From: Candidatus Poribacteria bacterium
GTDB lineage: Bacteria > Poribacteria > WGA-4E > GCA-2687025
Assembly: GCA_028818695.1 (NCBI GenBank)
Contig: JAPPNK010000004.1
Location: forward strand, 124,001 to 188,000
DNA length: 64,000 bases
Direction: 5' to 3'
The notes under the pieces are model-generated. The model worked only from the letters and a program-made list of their open reading frames with translations, did not search any database and had not been told where the DNA came from. Shown here piece by piece: positions 7,863-16,938 of the stretch. The position numbers were made by a program, and so were the translations under genes. The number at the start of each line of letters is the position of its first letter. Position 1 is the first letter of the stretch.

Positions 7863-8696
7863 ATGGCAGCATCGATTCGCGCGCTCGACTTTTTGAACGG
7901 CATCGTCCAGACGCGCGGGGCAGGCTACTTTGCCCTCGCCGACCCTGACGCGCTCTCCGACACACAGGTCTGCCAGATCGCCGAAAAGGCGCAGGAGGCA
8001 GGGGTAGACGCCTTTCTTGTCGGCGGCAGCCTGCTCATGCGCGACCGCCTTGACCAGGTTGTGCTTCAACTCAAACAGCGCTCCGAGCTGCCGGTCATCC
8101 TTTTTCCCGGCGGCTCCAACCAGCTCTCGCCGCATGCGGACGCCATTCTGTTCTTGAGCCTCATCAGCGGGCGCAACCCCGACCTGCTCATCGGCGAACA
8201 TGTGCGCGCCGCGCCGATTATCCGCCAATACGGACTGGACCCTGTGGCGACCGGCTATGTTGTTGTTGAGAGCGGCTCGTACTCTTCTGTTCAGTTCATG
8301 AGCGGGTCGTTTCCGATACCGCGCAACAAGCATGACATCGCTGTCGCGCATGCGCTCGCCGCGCAGTATCTCGGCATGCATACGCTTTACCTTGAAGGCG
8401 GAAGCGGGGCGGAGCTGCCCGTGCCGGACAAGATGATACAGGCTGTCCGCGCGCATATTGAGCTGCCGATCATCGTCGGCGGGGGGATTCATAAACCTGA
8501 AACGGCCGCCGCGAAGGTGCGGGCGGGCGCCAACTTTATCGTCACCGGAACGGCTTTAGAAAAAAATGCGCGGGCGACGCTGCTGAAAGAGATCGCTGAC
8601 GCAATACGGCAATCCGCAACCCCTAAAGAAAAGGAGAATGGACGCGATGGGCGTCTTAATTCTATTAAGGCACGGCGAATCGCAGTGGAATCTTGA
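7863..8696 (+). CDS. Geranylgeranylglyceryl phosphate synthase family protein
   Basis: The protein is a TIM-barrel prenyltransferase of the GGGPS/PcrB family. It has the family blocks [46 protein letters not shown] and [16 protein letters not shown] joins a prenyl diphosphate to sn-glycerol-1-phosphate, the first ether-lipid step in archaea; bacterial homologues occur in Firmicutes, Bacteroidetes and several candidate phyla. I chose ATG 7863, preceded by GAGGAACCT. Upstream in-frame sequence does not look coding. The 3' end overlaps the next gene by 50 bp, and the last 25 residues are basic and poorly conserved in appearance. Substrate chain length cannot be told. Confidence 0.88.
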   Translation: MAASIRALDFLNGIVQTRGAGYFALADPDALSDTQVCQIAEKAQEAGVDAFLVGGSLLMRDRLDQVVLQLKQRSELPVILFPGGSNQLSPHADAILFLSLISGRNPDLLIGEHVRAAPIIRQYGLDPVATGYVVVESGSYSSVQFMSGSFPIPRNKHDIAVAHALAAQYLGMHTLYLEGGSGAELPVPDKMIQAVRAHIELPIIVGGGIHKPETAAAKVRAGANFIVTGTALEKNARATLLKEIADAIRQSATPKEKENGRDGRLNSIKARRIAVES

Positions 8697-9258
8697 AAAT
8701 CGGTTCACGGGGTGGGTCGATGTCGACCTTTCCCCAAAAGGAGAGCAGGAAGCGAAAGAGGCGGGTGAAAAACTGAAACCGTATGCGTTCGACCGCGTCT
8801 ATACCTCTGTATTGAAGCGCGCCGTGCGGACGATGGAGATCGCGCTGAAAACGGCTGGGATTGAAGGCGTTCCCGTCGTCCAAAACGAAGCGCTGAACGA
8901 ACGGCATTACGGCGACCTGCAGGGTCTCAACAAGGCGGAGACGGCTCAAAAATTCGGCGACGAGCAGGTGCATATCTGGCGGAGAAGCTTCGATGTGCCT
9001 CCGCCGAACGGGGAGAGCCTGAAAGACACGGCGGCGCGCGTTCTGCCGTACTGGGAGAGCGATATTTCGCCGGACATACAGACAGGCAAAAGCGTCCTTG
9101 TCGCGGCGCATGGCAATTCGCTCCGCTCCCTTGTGATGCGCATCGACAGCATTTCGGCGGAGGAGATACCGAACCTGAACATTCCCACAGGCGTTCCGCT
9201 GCTGTATGCGTACGACGCGGACGCGGATCGGCTCATCAACAAGGGGTATATTGAATGA
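8647..9258 (+). CDS. gpmA: 2,3-bisphosphoglycerate-dependent phosphoglycerate mutase
   Basis: The N-terminus contains [18 protein letters not shown], with the catalytic His of the RHG motif. Later come [11 protein letters not shown] with the second His, and [15 protein letters not shown], all typical of dPGM. The enzyme interconverts 3- and 2-phosphoglycerate in glycolysis. ATG 8647 is preferred over ATG 8638 because AAGGAG (8631-8636) is only one base from the latter but 10 bases from the former. At about 203 residues it is shorter than the roughly 250-residue E. coli type but matches short bacterial forms. The gene overlaps the GGGPS gene, so translation is likely coupled. Confidence 0.9.
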   Translation: MGVLILLRHGESQWNLENRFTGWVDVDLSPKGEQEAKEAGEKLKPYAFDRVYTSVLKRAVRTMEIALKTAGIEGVPVVQNEALNERHYGDLQGLNKAETAQKFGDEQVHIWRRSFDVPPPNGESLKDTAARVLPYWESDISPDIQTGKSVLVAAHGNSLRSLVMRIDSISAEEIPNLNIPTGVPLLYAYDADADRLINKGYIE

Positions 9259-9506
9259 CGGGCTGAGCGGGCGGGTCTCTTGCGTGAAACGGACGTCGCA
9301 TTGAATAACGCCAGCTTGACGACGCGTCTCCATGGAGGCAACATATTGGGAGAGATTGTTGCGGAGCAACAACGGATGACAAGCGCTCATTTTAGACGCC
9401 ATTGGATGGCAATGCCCAGCGGCATGCGCATGAACGACCCGCGCATGCCGCGTCACCGGAACTGAAACCTGTATCGACAGACCGCATCCAACAGGAGCCA
9501 TCCAAC
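9259..9506 (+). promoter_or_regulatory. Structured 248-nt leader upstream of threonine synthase
   Basis: No gene is seen here, but there are two perfect hairpins. One has a 7-bp stem (9356-9362 with 9366-9372) and a 3-nt loop. The other has an 11-bp stem (9419-9429, GCGGCATGCGC, with 9441-9451) and an 11-nt loop, ending 55 nt before the thrC start. Neither is followed by a T-run. It could be an attenuator, a processing site or a transcription end for gpmA. No T-box or other riboswitch consensus was recognised. Confidence 0.4.
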
Positions 9507-10736
9507 ATGGGACATGTCAACGGACTCAAATGCCGCGAATGCGGCGAGCAATACCCGATTGAACCTCTGCATGTCTGCGAGCTTTGCTTCGGACCGCTTG
9601 AGGCAAGTTACGATTACGAGACGATCGCCGAGAAGGCGTCGCGCGATTCCATCGAAGCGGGACCGCGCAACATGTGGCGTTACGCCGACCTGCTGCCCTT
9701 AGACGGCGAGCCGACCGACGGAATGGATACCGGCTATACGCCGCTTCTGCGCGCTCGGAACCTTGCGAAGCGGCTCGGCGTTCAGGAGCTGTACATCAAG
9801 AACGATTCGGTCTGCGCGCCGACGCTCTCCTTTAAAGACAGGGTCGTCTCGGTCGCGTTGTCTAAAGCGAAAGAGTTCGGCTTTGAAACGGTCGCATGCG
9901 CCTCGACCGGCAATCTAGCGAACTCGGTCGCTGCGCATGCGGCGCGGGCGGGGCTTCAAGCGTTCATCTTCATTCCCGCTGATCTGGAAATCGGCAAGGT
10001 GCTTGGGACATCCATCTACAACCCGCGCGTCGTCGGCATCAAAGGCTCCTATGACGAGGTGAACAGGCTTTGCAGCGAGATCGCCGGGCTTTACAAATGG
10101 GCGTTTGCGAACATCAACATCCGCCCCTTCTACGCCGAAGGTTCTAAAACGTTCGGGTTTGAGATAATTGAGCAGCTGGGCTGGTGCTCCCCCGACCATA
10201 TCGTTGTGCCGTGCGCGGGCGGTTCGCTCATCAACAAGGTGCGCAAGGCGCTGGACGAATTTCATCGGCTGAACCTGATCGAGAAGCCGCGGACGAAGAT
10301 ACATGCCGCGCAGGCGGAAGGGTGCGGTCCGATTGTGACAACGATCAAGGAGGGGGGCGACTTTGTCAAGCCGGTGCGCGCGAACACGCTGGCGAAGTCG
10401 CTTGCCATCGGAAACCCGGCGGACGGCATCTACGCTGTCGAAACGACGCGGCTCACCGGCGGGTACGGCGCGCACGCCTCGGACGATGAGATCGTTCAGG
10501 CGATGCAGATGCTGGCGGGCGAGGAGGGCGTCTTCACCGAAACAGCCGGCGGGGTGACGCTCGCGGCAACGATCCAGCTGATCGAAAGCGGGCTTATTCA
10601 GCCAAACGAGTCGGTTGTCGTCTCGATCACCGGCAACGGCCTTAAGACGCTGGAGGCGGTTCAAGACCGTCTCCCGGAACCAAATATCATTCTTCCGAGG
10701 CTGAACGCTTTTGAGGAGCTGATGAAGACTCTTTGA
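9507..10736 (+). CDS. thrC: Threonine synthase
   Basis: This is a PLP-dependent enzyme of fold type II. An N-terminal zinc-ribbon-like segment (CRECGEQYP..HVCELCFGP, four Cys) is followed by the PLP-lysine motif LSFKDRVVSVAL, the substrate-loop ACASTGNLANSVA and a late SITGNGLKT. It converts O-phosphohomoserine to threonine. ATG 9507 has AGGAG nine bases upstream; further upstream in-frame codons do not look coding. Length (409 residues) fits the class with the N-terminal Cys motif. Together with asd in this window it covers parts of the aspartate-to-threonine pathway, though the genes are not clustered. Confidence 0.92.
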   Translation: MGHVNGLKCRECGEQYPIEPLHVCELCFGPLEASYDYETIAEKASRDSIEAGPRNMWRYADLLPLDGEPTDGMDTGYTPLLRARNLAKRLGVQELYIKNDSVCAPTLSFKDRVVSVALSKAKEFGFETVACASTGNLANSVAAHAARAGLQAFIFIPADLEIGKVLGTSIYNPRVVGIKGSYDEVNRLCSEIAGLYKWAFANINIRPFYAEGSKTFGFEIIEQLGWCSPDHIVVPCAGGSLINKVRKALDEFHRLNLIEKPRTKIHAAQAEGCGPIVTTIKEGGDFVKPVRANTLAKSLAIGNPADGIYAVETTRLTGGYGAHASDDEIVQAMQMLAGEEGVFTETAGGVTLAATIQLIESGLIQPNESVVVSITGNGLKTLEAVQDRLPEPNIILPRLNAFEELMKTL

Positions 10737-10830
10737 GCGCAGACATGACGGGTCTGCGGGCAGCCGCCGTTGCCGCTTCCTCCTGTTCAGGTTAACATGC
10801 GCGCGTTGTTTTGGCGGCGGGGCGGTTCTC

Positions 10831-11787
10831 ATGGGCGGTCTTCTGCGCCGGCCGGCGATCCTGATCGGGGCGGCGCGTTCTGGTACGAAAATGCTGGCGG
10901 AGACGCTCAACCGCCACCCTGAGCTGTTTGTGCTGCGCGAGCCGACTGCGGTATGGAGATACGGGCGCGCCTATAGCCCGACCGATCTGCGCCCGGCAAG
11001 CGACGCGAGGCCCGCTGTTTGCGCCTATATCCGCCGGGCTTTTGAGAAGGAGCTGCGCGCGTCCGGCAAACCGCGCTTCGCCGAAAAAACGCCCAGCAAC
11101 TGCCTGCGAATGCCGTTCATCCATCAAGTGTTTCCGGACGCGCTTTTTCTTCACCTGCTGCGGGACGGGCGGGACGCAACCGCCTCCGCCGTCGACACAT
11201 GGAAGGGCATGCGCGACCGGTCGATACGGACGCCTCGACAAGCCGATACGGAGAAGCGTCCGCGCGGCAGCCTCAAATGGGTCGCGGAATTCATGGGGCG
11301 GGTTTTCAAGCGCAAGATGCATATCGACGACTGGAGAAGCTTGCTTGAAACGCCCGCGTATCTGCCTTGGGCGGTCGGCCTCGCCCGCCGGCATCTTCTC
11401 AACAGCTCCAAGCCGCTCTGGGGTCCGCGCGTCCCAGGTCTGCGCCATATCCGTAAAACCTACCCGCTGCTTGAAACATGCGCGCTTCAGTGGGAGGCGT
11501 GCGTACGCATGGCGGTCGGCGCAGGGCGGCAGATGGAGCCGAATCGGTACCTTGAGATACGGTATGAAGAGCTTGTCAACAACGCCCCCGAGACGACCGC
11601 CCGCGCGCTTCAGTTTCTCGACCTGCCCTACGACGAGCGGCTGCTTGAAGAGATGACGCGGCACATTCGACCGTACCCGCTGCCGAAATGGCCGACGGTG
11701 CTCTCGGAAGAGCAGCTGCGCAGGGTGGAGCGGCTCATTGGAACGGCGCTGGAGCAAACGGGCTACCCGCTGGCGGCGAAGCCATGA
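10831..11787 (+). CDS. Sulfotransferase family protein
   Basis: The N-terminus AILIGAARSGTKMLAETL is the 5'-phosphosulfate-binding loop of PAPS-dependent sulfotransferases, and the later LHLLRDGRDATAS is their 3'-phosphate-binding segment. The C-terminal YLEIRYEELV block is also typical. Such enzymes transfer sulfate from PAPS to carbohydrates or other acceptors. The stop overlaps the ATG of the next gene (ATGA), implying translational coupling with the beta-helix and O-antigen-ligase genes. Modification of a surface polysaccharide is the likely role (inference). The start lacks a clear Shine-Dalgarno sequence. Confidence 0.82.
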   Translation: MGGLLRRPAILIGAARSGTKMLAETLNRHPELFVLREPTAVWRYGRAYSPTDLRPASDARPAVCAYIRRAFEKELRASGKPRFAEKTPSNCLRMPFIHQVFPDALFLHLLRDGRDATASAVDTWKGMRDRSIRTPRQADTEKRPRGSLKWVAEFMGRVFKRKMHIDDWRSLLETPAYLPWAVGLARRHLLNSSKPLWGPRVPGLRHIRKTYPLLETCALQWEACVRMAVGAGRQMEPNRYLEIRYEELVNNAPETTARALQFLDLPYDERLLEEMTRHIRPYPLPKWPTVLSEEQLRRVERLIGTALEQTGYPLAAKP

Positions 11788-13628
11788 GGCGGTCGGTATG
11801 GCTTCTCGCGGCGTTGACGGCGCTTTCGTCCGCTTCCGCTTCTGAATTCGCCGTTGAGCTTCGCCTTAAAAAAGGACTCAACCTTGTCTTTCTGCCTGTG
11901 CATGACGCGAGCGCGGACTCCATCGATGGGCTGCGCGAATTGCTGGGCGGCGACGAGGCGGTTGAGCGTCTGATTGTCATGAATAGGAACGGGCTGTTTG
12001 AGGCGGGGTCGGCTCAAACGCCGTTTGAACCGAGCGCAGGTTTCTTTGCCTTCATGAAAGAGGCGCGGACGGCGCGCATACAAGGCGCAGCGCATCCCGT
12101 TGAGTTGAAACTGCGTCAGGGATGGAACCTGATCGGCGCGCCGCGGCGGAGCTGGCAGACTCGGCTCGCGTCCAACATCGCCGCGCTTTCGGACGCCGTT
12201 CAGAGGGTTGTTTATATGGACGATTCGGGGCGTCTTTCCGCCTATCCGCACATCGACCGGCCGATCTACGGCGGCTCTGGGCTTCTGATTTTTTCTAAGA
12301 GAGAAGCCTCGATTCGCTTTTTGGGCGAGCCGTGGGGGGCGCCTGTGATTCCGCCTCCGCCGTCGAACCGCGCCCCCGCTTTTCCGGAGGCGCAGGGCTG
12401 GGGCGCGCAGACAGCAGGCGGAAGAGGCGGACGCATTCTCTATGTGACAAACCTAGCGGACGACGGACCTGGCTCCTTTAGGCGGGCGGTTGAAACGTCC
12501 GGACCGCGTCTCATCCTGTTTAAAACGGGGGGCGTCATTCGCCTCAAAACGCCGATTCGCATACGGGAGCCGCGCTGCACGATCGCGGGGCAGACCGCCC
12601 CAGGAGACGGCGTCTGCGTTGTCGGCGCTTCCATACGCATTCAAACGCATGATGTCGTCATGCGCGGGATGCGCATCCGACCCGGCGGCGACCTCGACGG
12701 ACCCGACCCGTTCGAACGGGACGCGCTCACAATCGGGCAGGAGAACGACGGACCTGCCCACTTAAAGGTACATGACATCGTCATCGACCGATGCTCATTT
12801 TCATGGGCGGTGGATGAGCTGATCGGAATACGCTCGCCCGCGCGGAGAGTGACGATACAGCGATGCGTCATTGCCGAAGCGCTGAACGAATCGATCCATC
12901 CCTCCGGCCCGCACAGCCGAGGGGTACTCATCAGCTACAACGCCCGCGAGGTGTCGCTTCTCCAGAATCTGATGGTCAGCAACGACAAGCGGAACCCTAT
13001 CGCCGCGGGGGGAGTCTCCGCGGAGATTGTCCAGAACGTCGTCGTCAACTGGGGGCGGTTCGGAACGCGCTTGGCGGATGTATGGCGCTCTCCGCCGATA
13101 CGGGTCAACATCGCGCGGAATCTGTATCTCGCTGGGAGAGACGGGCGCGGACCCGCGTTGTTCGTCTCGCCGGACATTCATCCCGACAGCCGCGTTTATC
13201 TTGAAGGAAACCTGTTTTTTCCCTATGAAAGCAACCCGCTGAAAACGATCGACGCGCCAGAGACGCTGCTTGCGTCCAAGCCGAATCCAACAACGGCGGA
13301 ATGGGCGATGAGCGCGGAAGAGGCGGCGGAGCTTGTTTTTGAAACCGCCGGGGCGCCCTCCAGAGACGCTGTGGACGCGCGCATCGTTCGACAGGCGAGG
13401 CGGCAAACGACGCGCATACTCGACAGCCCCGCCCAGGTCGGCGGCATTCCGACATACAGGCGCGGGAACCCTCCCCCCGACGCCGACGAAGACGGCCTCC
13501 CCGACGAATGGGAGCGGCAAAACAGCCTCAACCCAGACGCATACGACGACCCGAACGGCGACCCCGACCTGAACGGATACACGCGCATCGAAGAGTATCT
13601 CAACAGCCTATTGAACGGCGCGCCATGA
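11784..13628 (+). CDS. Secreted pectate-lyase-like right-handed beta-helix protein
   Basis: A signal peptide (about residues 1-20, MRRSVWLLAALTALSSASAS) is followed by an N-terminal region with paired 'LRLKKGLNLVFLP' and 'LKLRQGWNLIGAP' blocks. A polysaccharide-lyase-1-like beta-helix follows (about 205-500), with repeated strands such as CTIAGQTAPGDGVCVVG and VTIQRCVIAEALNESIH. The C-terminus is rich in Asp/Asn (DADEDGLPDEWE..NPDAYDDPNGD), a calcium-binding dockerin or thrombospondin-3-like tail. It probably acts on or binds an acidic polysaccharide outside the cell. ATGA overlaps couple it to both neighbours. Substrate and catalysis are not established from sequence. Confidence 0.78.
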   Translation: MRRSVWLLAALTALSSASASEFAVELRLKKGLNLVFLPVHDASADSIDGLRELLGGDEAVERLIVMNRNGLFEAGSAQTPFEPSAGFFAFMKEARTARIQGAAHPVELKLRQGWNLIGAPRRSWQTRLASNIAALSDAVQRVVYMDDSGRLSAYPHIDRPIYGGSGLLIFSKREASIRFLGEPWGAPVIPPPPSNRAPAFPEAQGWGAQTAGGRGGRILYVTNLADDGPGSFRRAVETSGPRLILFKTGGVIRLKTPIRIREPRCTIAGQTAPGDGVCVVGASIRIQTHDVVMRGMRIRPGGDLDGPDPFERDALTIGQENDGPAHLKVHDIVIDRCSFSWAVDELIGIRSPARRVTIQRCVIAEALNESIHPSGPHSRGVLISYNAREVSLLQNLMVSNDKRNPIAAGGVSAEIVQNVVVNWGRFGTRLADVWRSPPIRVNIARNLYLAGRDGRGPALFVSPDIHPDSRVYLEGNLFFPYESNPLKTIDAPETLLASKPNPTTAEWAMSAEEAAELVFETAGAPSRDAVDARIVRQARRQTTRILDSPAQVGGIPTYRRGNPPPDADEDGLPDEWERQNSLNPDAYDDPNGDPDLNGYTRIEEYLNSLLNGAP

Positions 13629-14908
13629 AAAGAAGCCTGCGGGAATGCGCCGTTCTGCTGCTTTCGGCGGGGATGACGATCTCCACCATCGTGCAGATTC
13701 GGCCGTTCTCCTTTAACTTAACCTACGCAGACATGCTGTATCTGCTGGGAGCGTTGTTGTGGCTGTTTCATTTGGCGCGGTCGCCGCGGGCTTTGGTTCA
13801 ATTTATTCAGCAGAACCGCGCCTATATGCTCTGCGCGCTGCTGCTGATGCTGGGGGCGTCCGCGTCGCTTGTGAACGCCTACCGGCCTGTTGACGCGCTC
13901 CTATCGATGGCGCAGTACGGGTTCGTTTTCGGCGTATTGACGCCGCTGTTCAGCATGGTTTTTCAGAACGCTCAAGAGAAGCGGCGTCTGCTCATCTGTT
14001 TCGCCGCGTCTGGACATATCGCCGCCGGGCTGGCGGCGGCGGACTTTATCGGGCTGATGCCGTTTCAAATCCCCGGCATTGCGCTTCGAAGCGGGCGGTA
14101 TATGTCGACGCTCAACAACGCGAACGCCTTTGCGCTCGTCATGGCGATGGGGCTGCCCGTTTCGCTTGCGTTTGTCGCCGCGCCTGGACGAAGAGCGGTT
14201 CGATGGTATTTCGCGTTTGGAACGGCGCTGAACGCTTACGGACTGGCGCTGTCGGCGTCGCTCGGCGGTTTCTTAGGAGGAGCGTTTGGGCTGGGGGCGT
14301 TTGCGGTTTTGATCGTTTCAGCGCAGAAAGGACGCGCCCGCCGGCGGACGGTTCTGGCGCTCGCCGCCTCGGTTGCGGTCATCGCCGGCGGCGCGGTATA
14401 CGGATTCTCCGCCGCTGAACGGCTGCCGATACCGACGCGCTTTCTGGAACGGGTCGCCGCGCTAGGCTCCATTCAAGAGGCGGAAAACTACGGAACGCGC
14501 GCCGAACTGACCGCGCATGGGTTCAAGACGCTCTCAAAACATTTCATCGTCGGCGTCGGACAGGAGCAGCATAAGGAGATCACGCCCACCGGACACTCCG
14601 TCCATGTGAACTACCTGCTCGTGTTTGTGGAAAACGGGCTGATCGGATTCGTCGGGTATATCGGGATGATTGTCGCTCTGCTGCTGAAAGCGTTTCGGCT
14701 CGTCCGCGCCTCGCCGCCGGAGGAACGCCCCCTCGCCATCGGATTGACAGCGTCGTTTTTGGCGCTGCTCGCCATCCTGTGCGTACATACGAATGTGCAT
14801 ATGCGCTACGCATGGGCGCCCGCGTTTGTCATTGCGGCGTACGGGGGCGTTCTACGGCGGGGCGGAGATGAGGATCACTCCATGCTTGTGTCGGGGAGAA
14901 GGTCGTAG
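13625..14908 (+). CDS. O-antigen ligase / Wzy-type polymerase family membrane protein
   Basis: The 427-residue protein is mostly hydrophobic, with about ten membrane segments. A periplasmic loop in the C-terminal half (about 275-340) contains NYGTRAELTAHGFK and the FIVGVGQEQH..HSVHVNYLLVFVENGLIGF region typical of the Wzy_C/WaaL family. These proteins polymerise or ligate O-antigen or exopolysaccharide units in the inner membrane. ATG 13625 overlaps the preceding stop (ATGA), so it is coupled to the beta-helix and sulfotransferase genes. Its 3' end overlaps the opposing lipoprotein gene by 34 bp. Confidence 0.82.
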   Translation: MKRSLRECAVLLLSAGMTISTIVQIRPFSFNLTYADMLYLLGALLWLFHLARSPRALVQFIQQNRAYMLCALLLMLGASASLVNAYRPVDALLSMAQYGFVFGVLTPLFSMVFQNAQEKRRLLICFAASGHIAAGLAAADFIGLMPFQIPGIALRSGRYMSTLNNANAFALVMAMGLPVSLAFVAAPGRRAVRWYFAFGTALNAYGLALSASLGGFLGGAFGLGAFAVLIVSAQKGRARRRTVLALAASVAVIAGGAVYGFSAAERLPIPTRFLERVAALGSIQEAENYGTRAELTAHGFKTLSKHFIVGVGQEQHKEITPTGHSVHVNYLLVFVENGLIGFVGYIGMIVALLLKAFRLVRASPPEERPLAIGLTASFLALLAILCVHTNVHMRYAWAPAFVIAAYGGVLRRGGDEDHSMLVSGRRS

Positions 14909-15840
14909 TCGATCAGCTGGACGCGCCGTTCTTCGGTCTGTTCGCCGCGCGTTTGGGTCTGCTCTATGCGGATGATTCCGACATCCGGCGCAAGCCATTT
15001 TCGGCTGACGGTGTGGTCAATCTCGAAGCCGCCCAGCGTCCATTTAAAATCCTCCTCCACCAAAATCGCATGCTGAAACGCCCCTGCCGGCGTTTCGATC
15101 TCCGCCTCTTCGATGACGCGGTAGCTCGCCGTCCCTGAGCCGACGGGGATGCCGTCCGGCAGATAGGCGGTGAATTTCTGCGACCACTCCTTGCCCGGTA
15201 TCAGCGGAAAGCGGTATAACGGCAGCCACGGGTCGAACAGCAGCGTGTCGGACGAACCGAAGATAACATTCAGCCCATGCTGCTCAATGCCGTCCTCGAC
15301 GCGGCCGACATAGGCGTAATTCGAGACGTTCTCCTCCACATTCGGATCGGTTGTGCGCGTCTCCATGACATAGGAGAACCTGTCCGCGTTCTCGACCTCG
15401 ATTTTGTCGATGATCTCGATCGTCACTTCGTTTCCGTCCTGGTCTAGGTATGTCCATAGATTGCCGACAGCGAGCGGGTAGAAGTTGCCTTTTCGCGGCT
15501 CCCAGACCAGCACATCGATGGATTTTGTCACGGAGGAGACGCCGTCCGACGCCGTCAGCGCGATCTGATGCCAGCCCTCTTCAGGAGTTTGCCAAATGGC
15601 TTCAAGCTCCTCGCCGAAGACGATCTTGCCGGCGGAGGCTGACCAGCTCAGACGAATCGGGTCGCCGTCCACATCCAGCGCGCTGTAGGTCAAATTGGCG
15701 AGGCTGTACGGCTCTGGATTTTCAGGGGTTACGTATAACACCGTCACATTTGGGGGATGGTTTTTGTCGACGCCGCCGCCGTCCCCGCAACCGACCGCCA
15801 ACGCCGCCAACGCCGCCAAACATACCGCGCGTACGCTCAT
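14875..15840 (-). CDS. Lipoprotein with a PKD/Ig-like domain
   Basis: The signal peptide ends in the lipobox LAVGC with Cys18. A linker and a PKD- or Ig-like domain follow (about 25-110, containing NLTYSALDVDGDPIRLSW and WHQIALTASDGVSSVTKSIDV), then a beta-rich domain starting FYPLAVGNLWTYLD. It is probably attached to the outer or inner membrane. AGGAG-like GGAGAAACG precedes the ATG. The 3' end runs 34 bp into the opposing O-antigen-ligase-like gene. Function is unknown. Confidence 0.75.
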   Translation of the reverse strand: MSVRAVCLAALAALAVGCGDGGGVDKNHPPNVTVLYVTPENPEPYSLANLTYSALDVDGDPIRLSWSASAGKIVFGEELEAIWQTPEEGWHQIALTASDGVSSVTKSIDVLVWEPRKGNFYPLAVGNLWTYLDQDGNEVTIEIIDKIEVENADRFSYVMETRTTDPNVEENVSNYAYVGRVEDGIEQHGLNVIFGSSDTLLFDPWLPLYRFPLIPGKEWSQKFTAYLPDGIPVGSGTASYRVIEEAEIETPAGAFQHAILVEEDFKWTLGGFEIDHTVSRKWLAPDVGIIRIEQTQTRGEQTEERRVQLIDYDLLPDTSME

Positions 15841-15935
15841 CGTTTCTCCAATCGCCGCCTTATACGCCTTTTATAACGAACGCGCGGCTAAACGGATGAC
15901 GCCATTTTCCGTTTCCGCTCCCGCTCCTTCGTCTG

Positions 15936-16523
15936 TCATTGGGCGCGGTTTTTACGATAGACGCTGATCTCGATGGCGTCCCGCTTCACCCATGGCAGGT
16001 TCAGCTCAAACCAGACCGTTTTGGACTCATATGCGCCGCGGACGCGCTCCAAATAGTCGCGCATGCCGTTGGCGCCGATGCCCGCGTTGTCCGCCGCGAC
16101 GATGGCGCCGTCCGCCAAACGCGGCTCGATTGCCTCAAAGCAGGGGGCATAATTGCCGTAATCGTTGTCCAAATGTAAAAATGCGACATCGTCTTTAATC
16201 GCCTTCAGCAGCTCGCGCGCGTCCCCAAGCCGCGCCTCAACAACCTCCGCAAGCCCCGCCGACTCGATGTTGGCGCGGGCGCGCGCGTGGCGGGACGGAT
16301 TGATCTCTAGGGTGATGAGCCGCCCGCCCGTCTTCAACAGTTCGCGCCCAAACCAGAGCGCCGAATAACCGACCGCCGTCCCGCACTCCACCGCCAGCGG
16401 CGGGGACGCCTCGGCGACCAGATCCGCCAGATGCCGCGCCTTCTCCGGACCCAGCATCGGGATGCGTTCCTCGCGGCATTCGCGCTCCACGCGCTGAATG
16501 ACCGCCTCTATTTGCGTTGACAC
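15936..16523 (-). CDS. Class I SAM-dependent O-methyltransferase
   Basis: The Rossmann-fold methyltransferase motif I is LAVECGTAVGYSALW (about 43-57). Acidic residues follow in LITLEINPSRH and a metal-type DNDYGNY motif lies near 120, as in the O-methyltransferase family 3 (COMT-like) class. Start is GTG 16523 with AAGGAG upstream. The N-terminal IPMLGPEKARHLADLV helix is also usual for the family. The acceptor is unknown. The gene stands alone, divergent from rpsU. Confidence 0.82.
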   Translation of the reverse strand: MSTQIEAVIQRVERECREERIPMLGPEKARHLADLVAEASPPLAVECGTAVGYSALWFGRELLKTGGRLITLEINPSRHARARANIESAGLAEVVEARLGDARELLKAIKDDVAFLHLDNDYGNYAPCFEAIEPRLADGAIVAADNAGIGANGMRDYLERVRGAYESKTVWFELNLPWVKRDAIEISVYRKNRAQ

Positions 16524-16600
16524 GTTTGCTCCTTTCCGATCATTCGTATGCGCAATTGTATCGCGTCAGAGGCGTACGGCAACCCGCGCTTCTGAATGGC

Positions 16601-16636
16601 GTCCCAACTTTATGCATGAGGTCAGGCGCTTGAGTT
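16601..16636 (-). repeat. Short module of the interspersed repeat family, inverted
   Basis: On the minus strand this reads CCTGACCTCATGCATAAAG followed by TTGGGAC. It resembles the head of the longer copies at 32701 and 42071 and the text at 23161-23188. It lies just upstream of the rpsU promoter. By-eye match only. Confidence 0.4.
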
Positions 16637-16663
16637 GCATCGTCCGCGCCGCTGCGTTATACT
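16635..16663 (+). promoter_or_regulatory. Sigma70-type promoter of the rpsU operon
   Basis: A -35 TTGCAT (16635-16640), a 17-bp spacer and a -10 TATACT (16658-16663) lie about 60 bp before the rpsU start, close to consensus in both boxes and in spacing. It would drive rpsU, the aldo/keto reductase and probably the following genes. Confidence 0.7.
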
Positions 16664-16722
16664 CTATACAAGGGCGCATTGTATCAAAAGGGCGTCCGTC
16701 AACCAAACAACGGAGGTATCTT

Positions 16723-16938
16723 TTGCCAAAAGTGAATGTGAGCAGCGACGATTCCATCGATCGCGTGCTGAACCGATTCAAAAAACTGTGCGAACGCGAA
16801 GGACTCCGGCGCGAAATGAAACGCCGGATGGCGTACGAAAAACCGAGCGAAAAACGGCGCCGAAAACTGATGCGCCGACAGCGCCAACTGCTGCGCGCCC
16901 AAGCGAAAAACAACGACGTCACGCCGAAATACTACTGA
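16723..16938 (+). CDS. rpsU: 30S ribosomal protein S21 (TTG start)
   Basis: From TTG 16723 the protein begins MPKVNVSSDDSIDRVLNRFK and continues with the S21 hallmark YEKPSEKRRRKLMRR, 71 residues in all, normal for the family. GGAGG lies six bases upstream of the TTG. Longer in-frame upstream sequence would run through the promoter, so the TTG is the best start. S21 helps 30S subunits pair with the Shine-Dalgarno region. The TGA overlaps the ATG of the next gene (TGATG), an unusual coupling of S21 to an aldo/keto reductase. Confidence 0.92.
   Translation: MPKVNVSSDDSIDRVLNRFKKLCEREGLRREMKRRMAYEKPSEKRRRKLMRRQRQLLRAQAKNNDVTPKYY

Noticed and set aside
9259-9506. T-box or known riboswitch before thrC
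   Set aside because: No T-box AGGGTGGNACCGCG-type element or other riboswitch core was found; only the two hairpins are supported.
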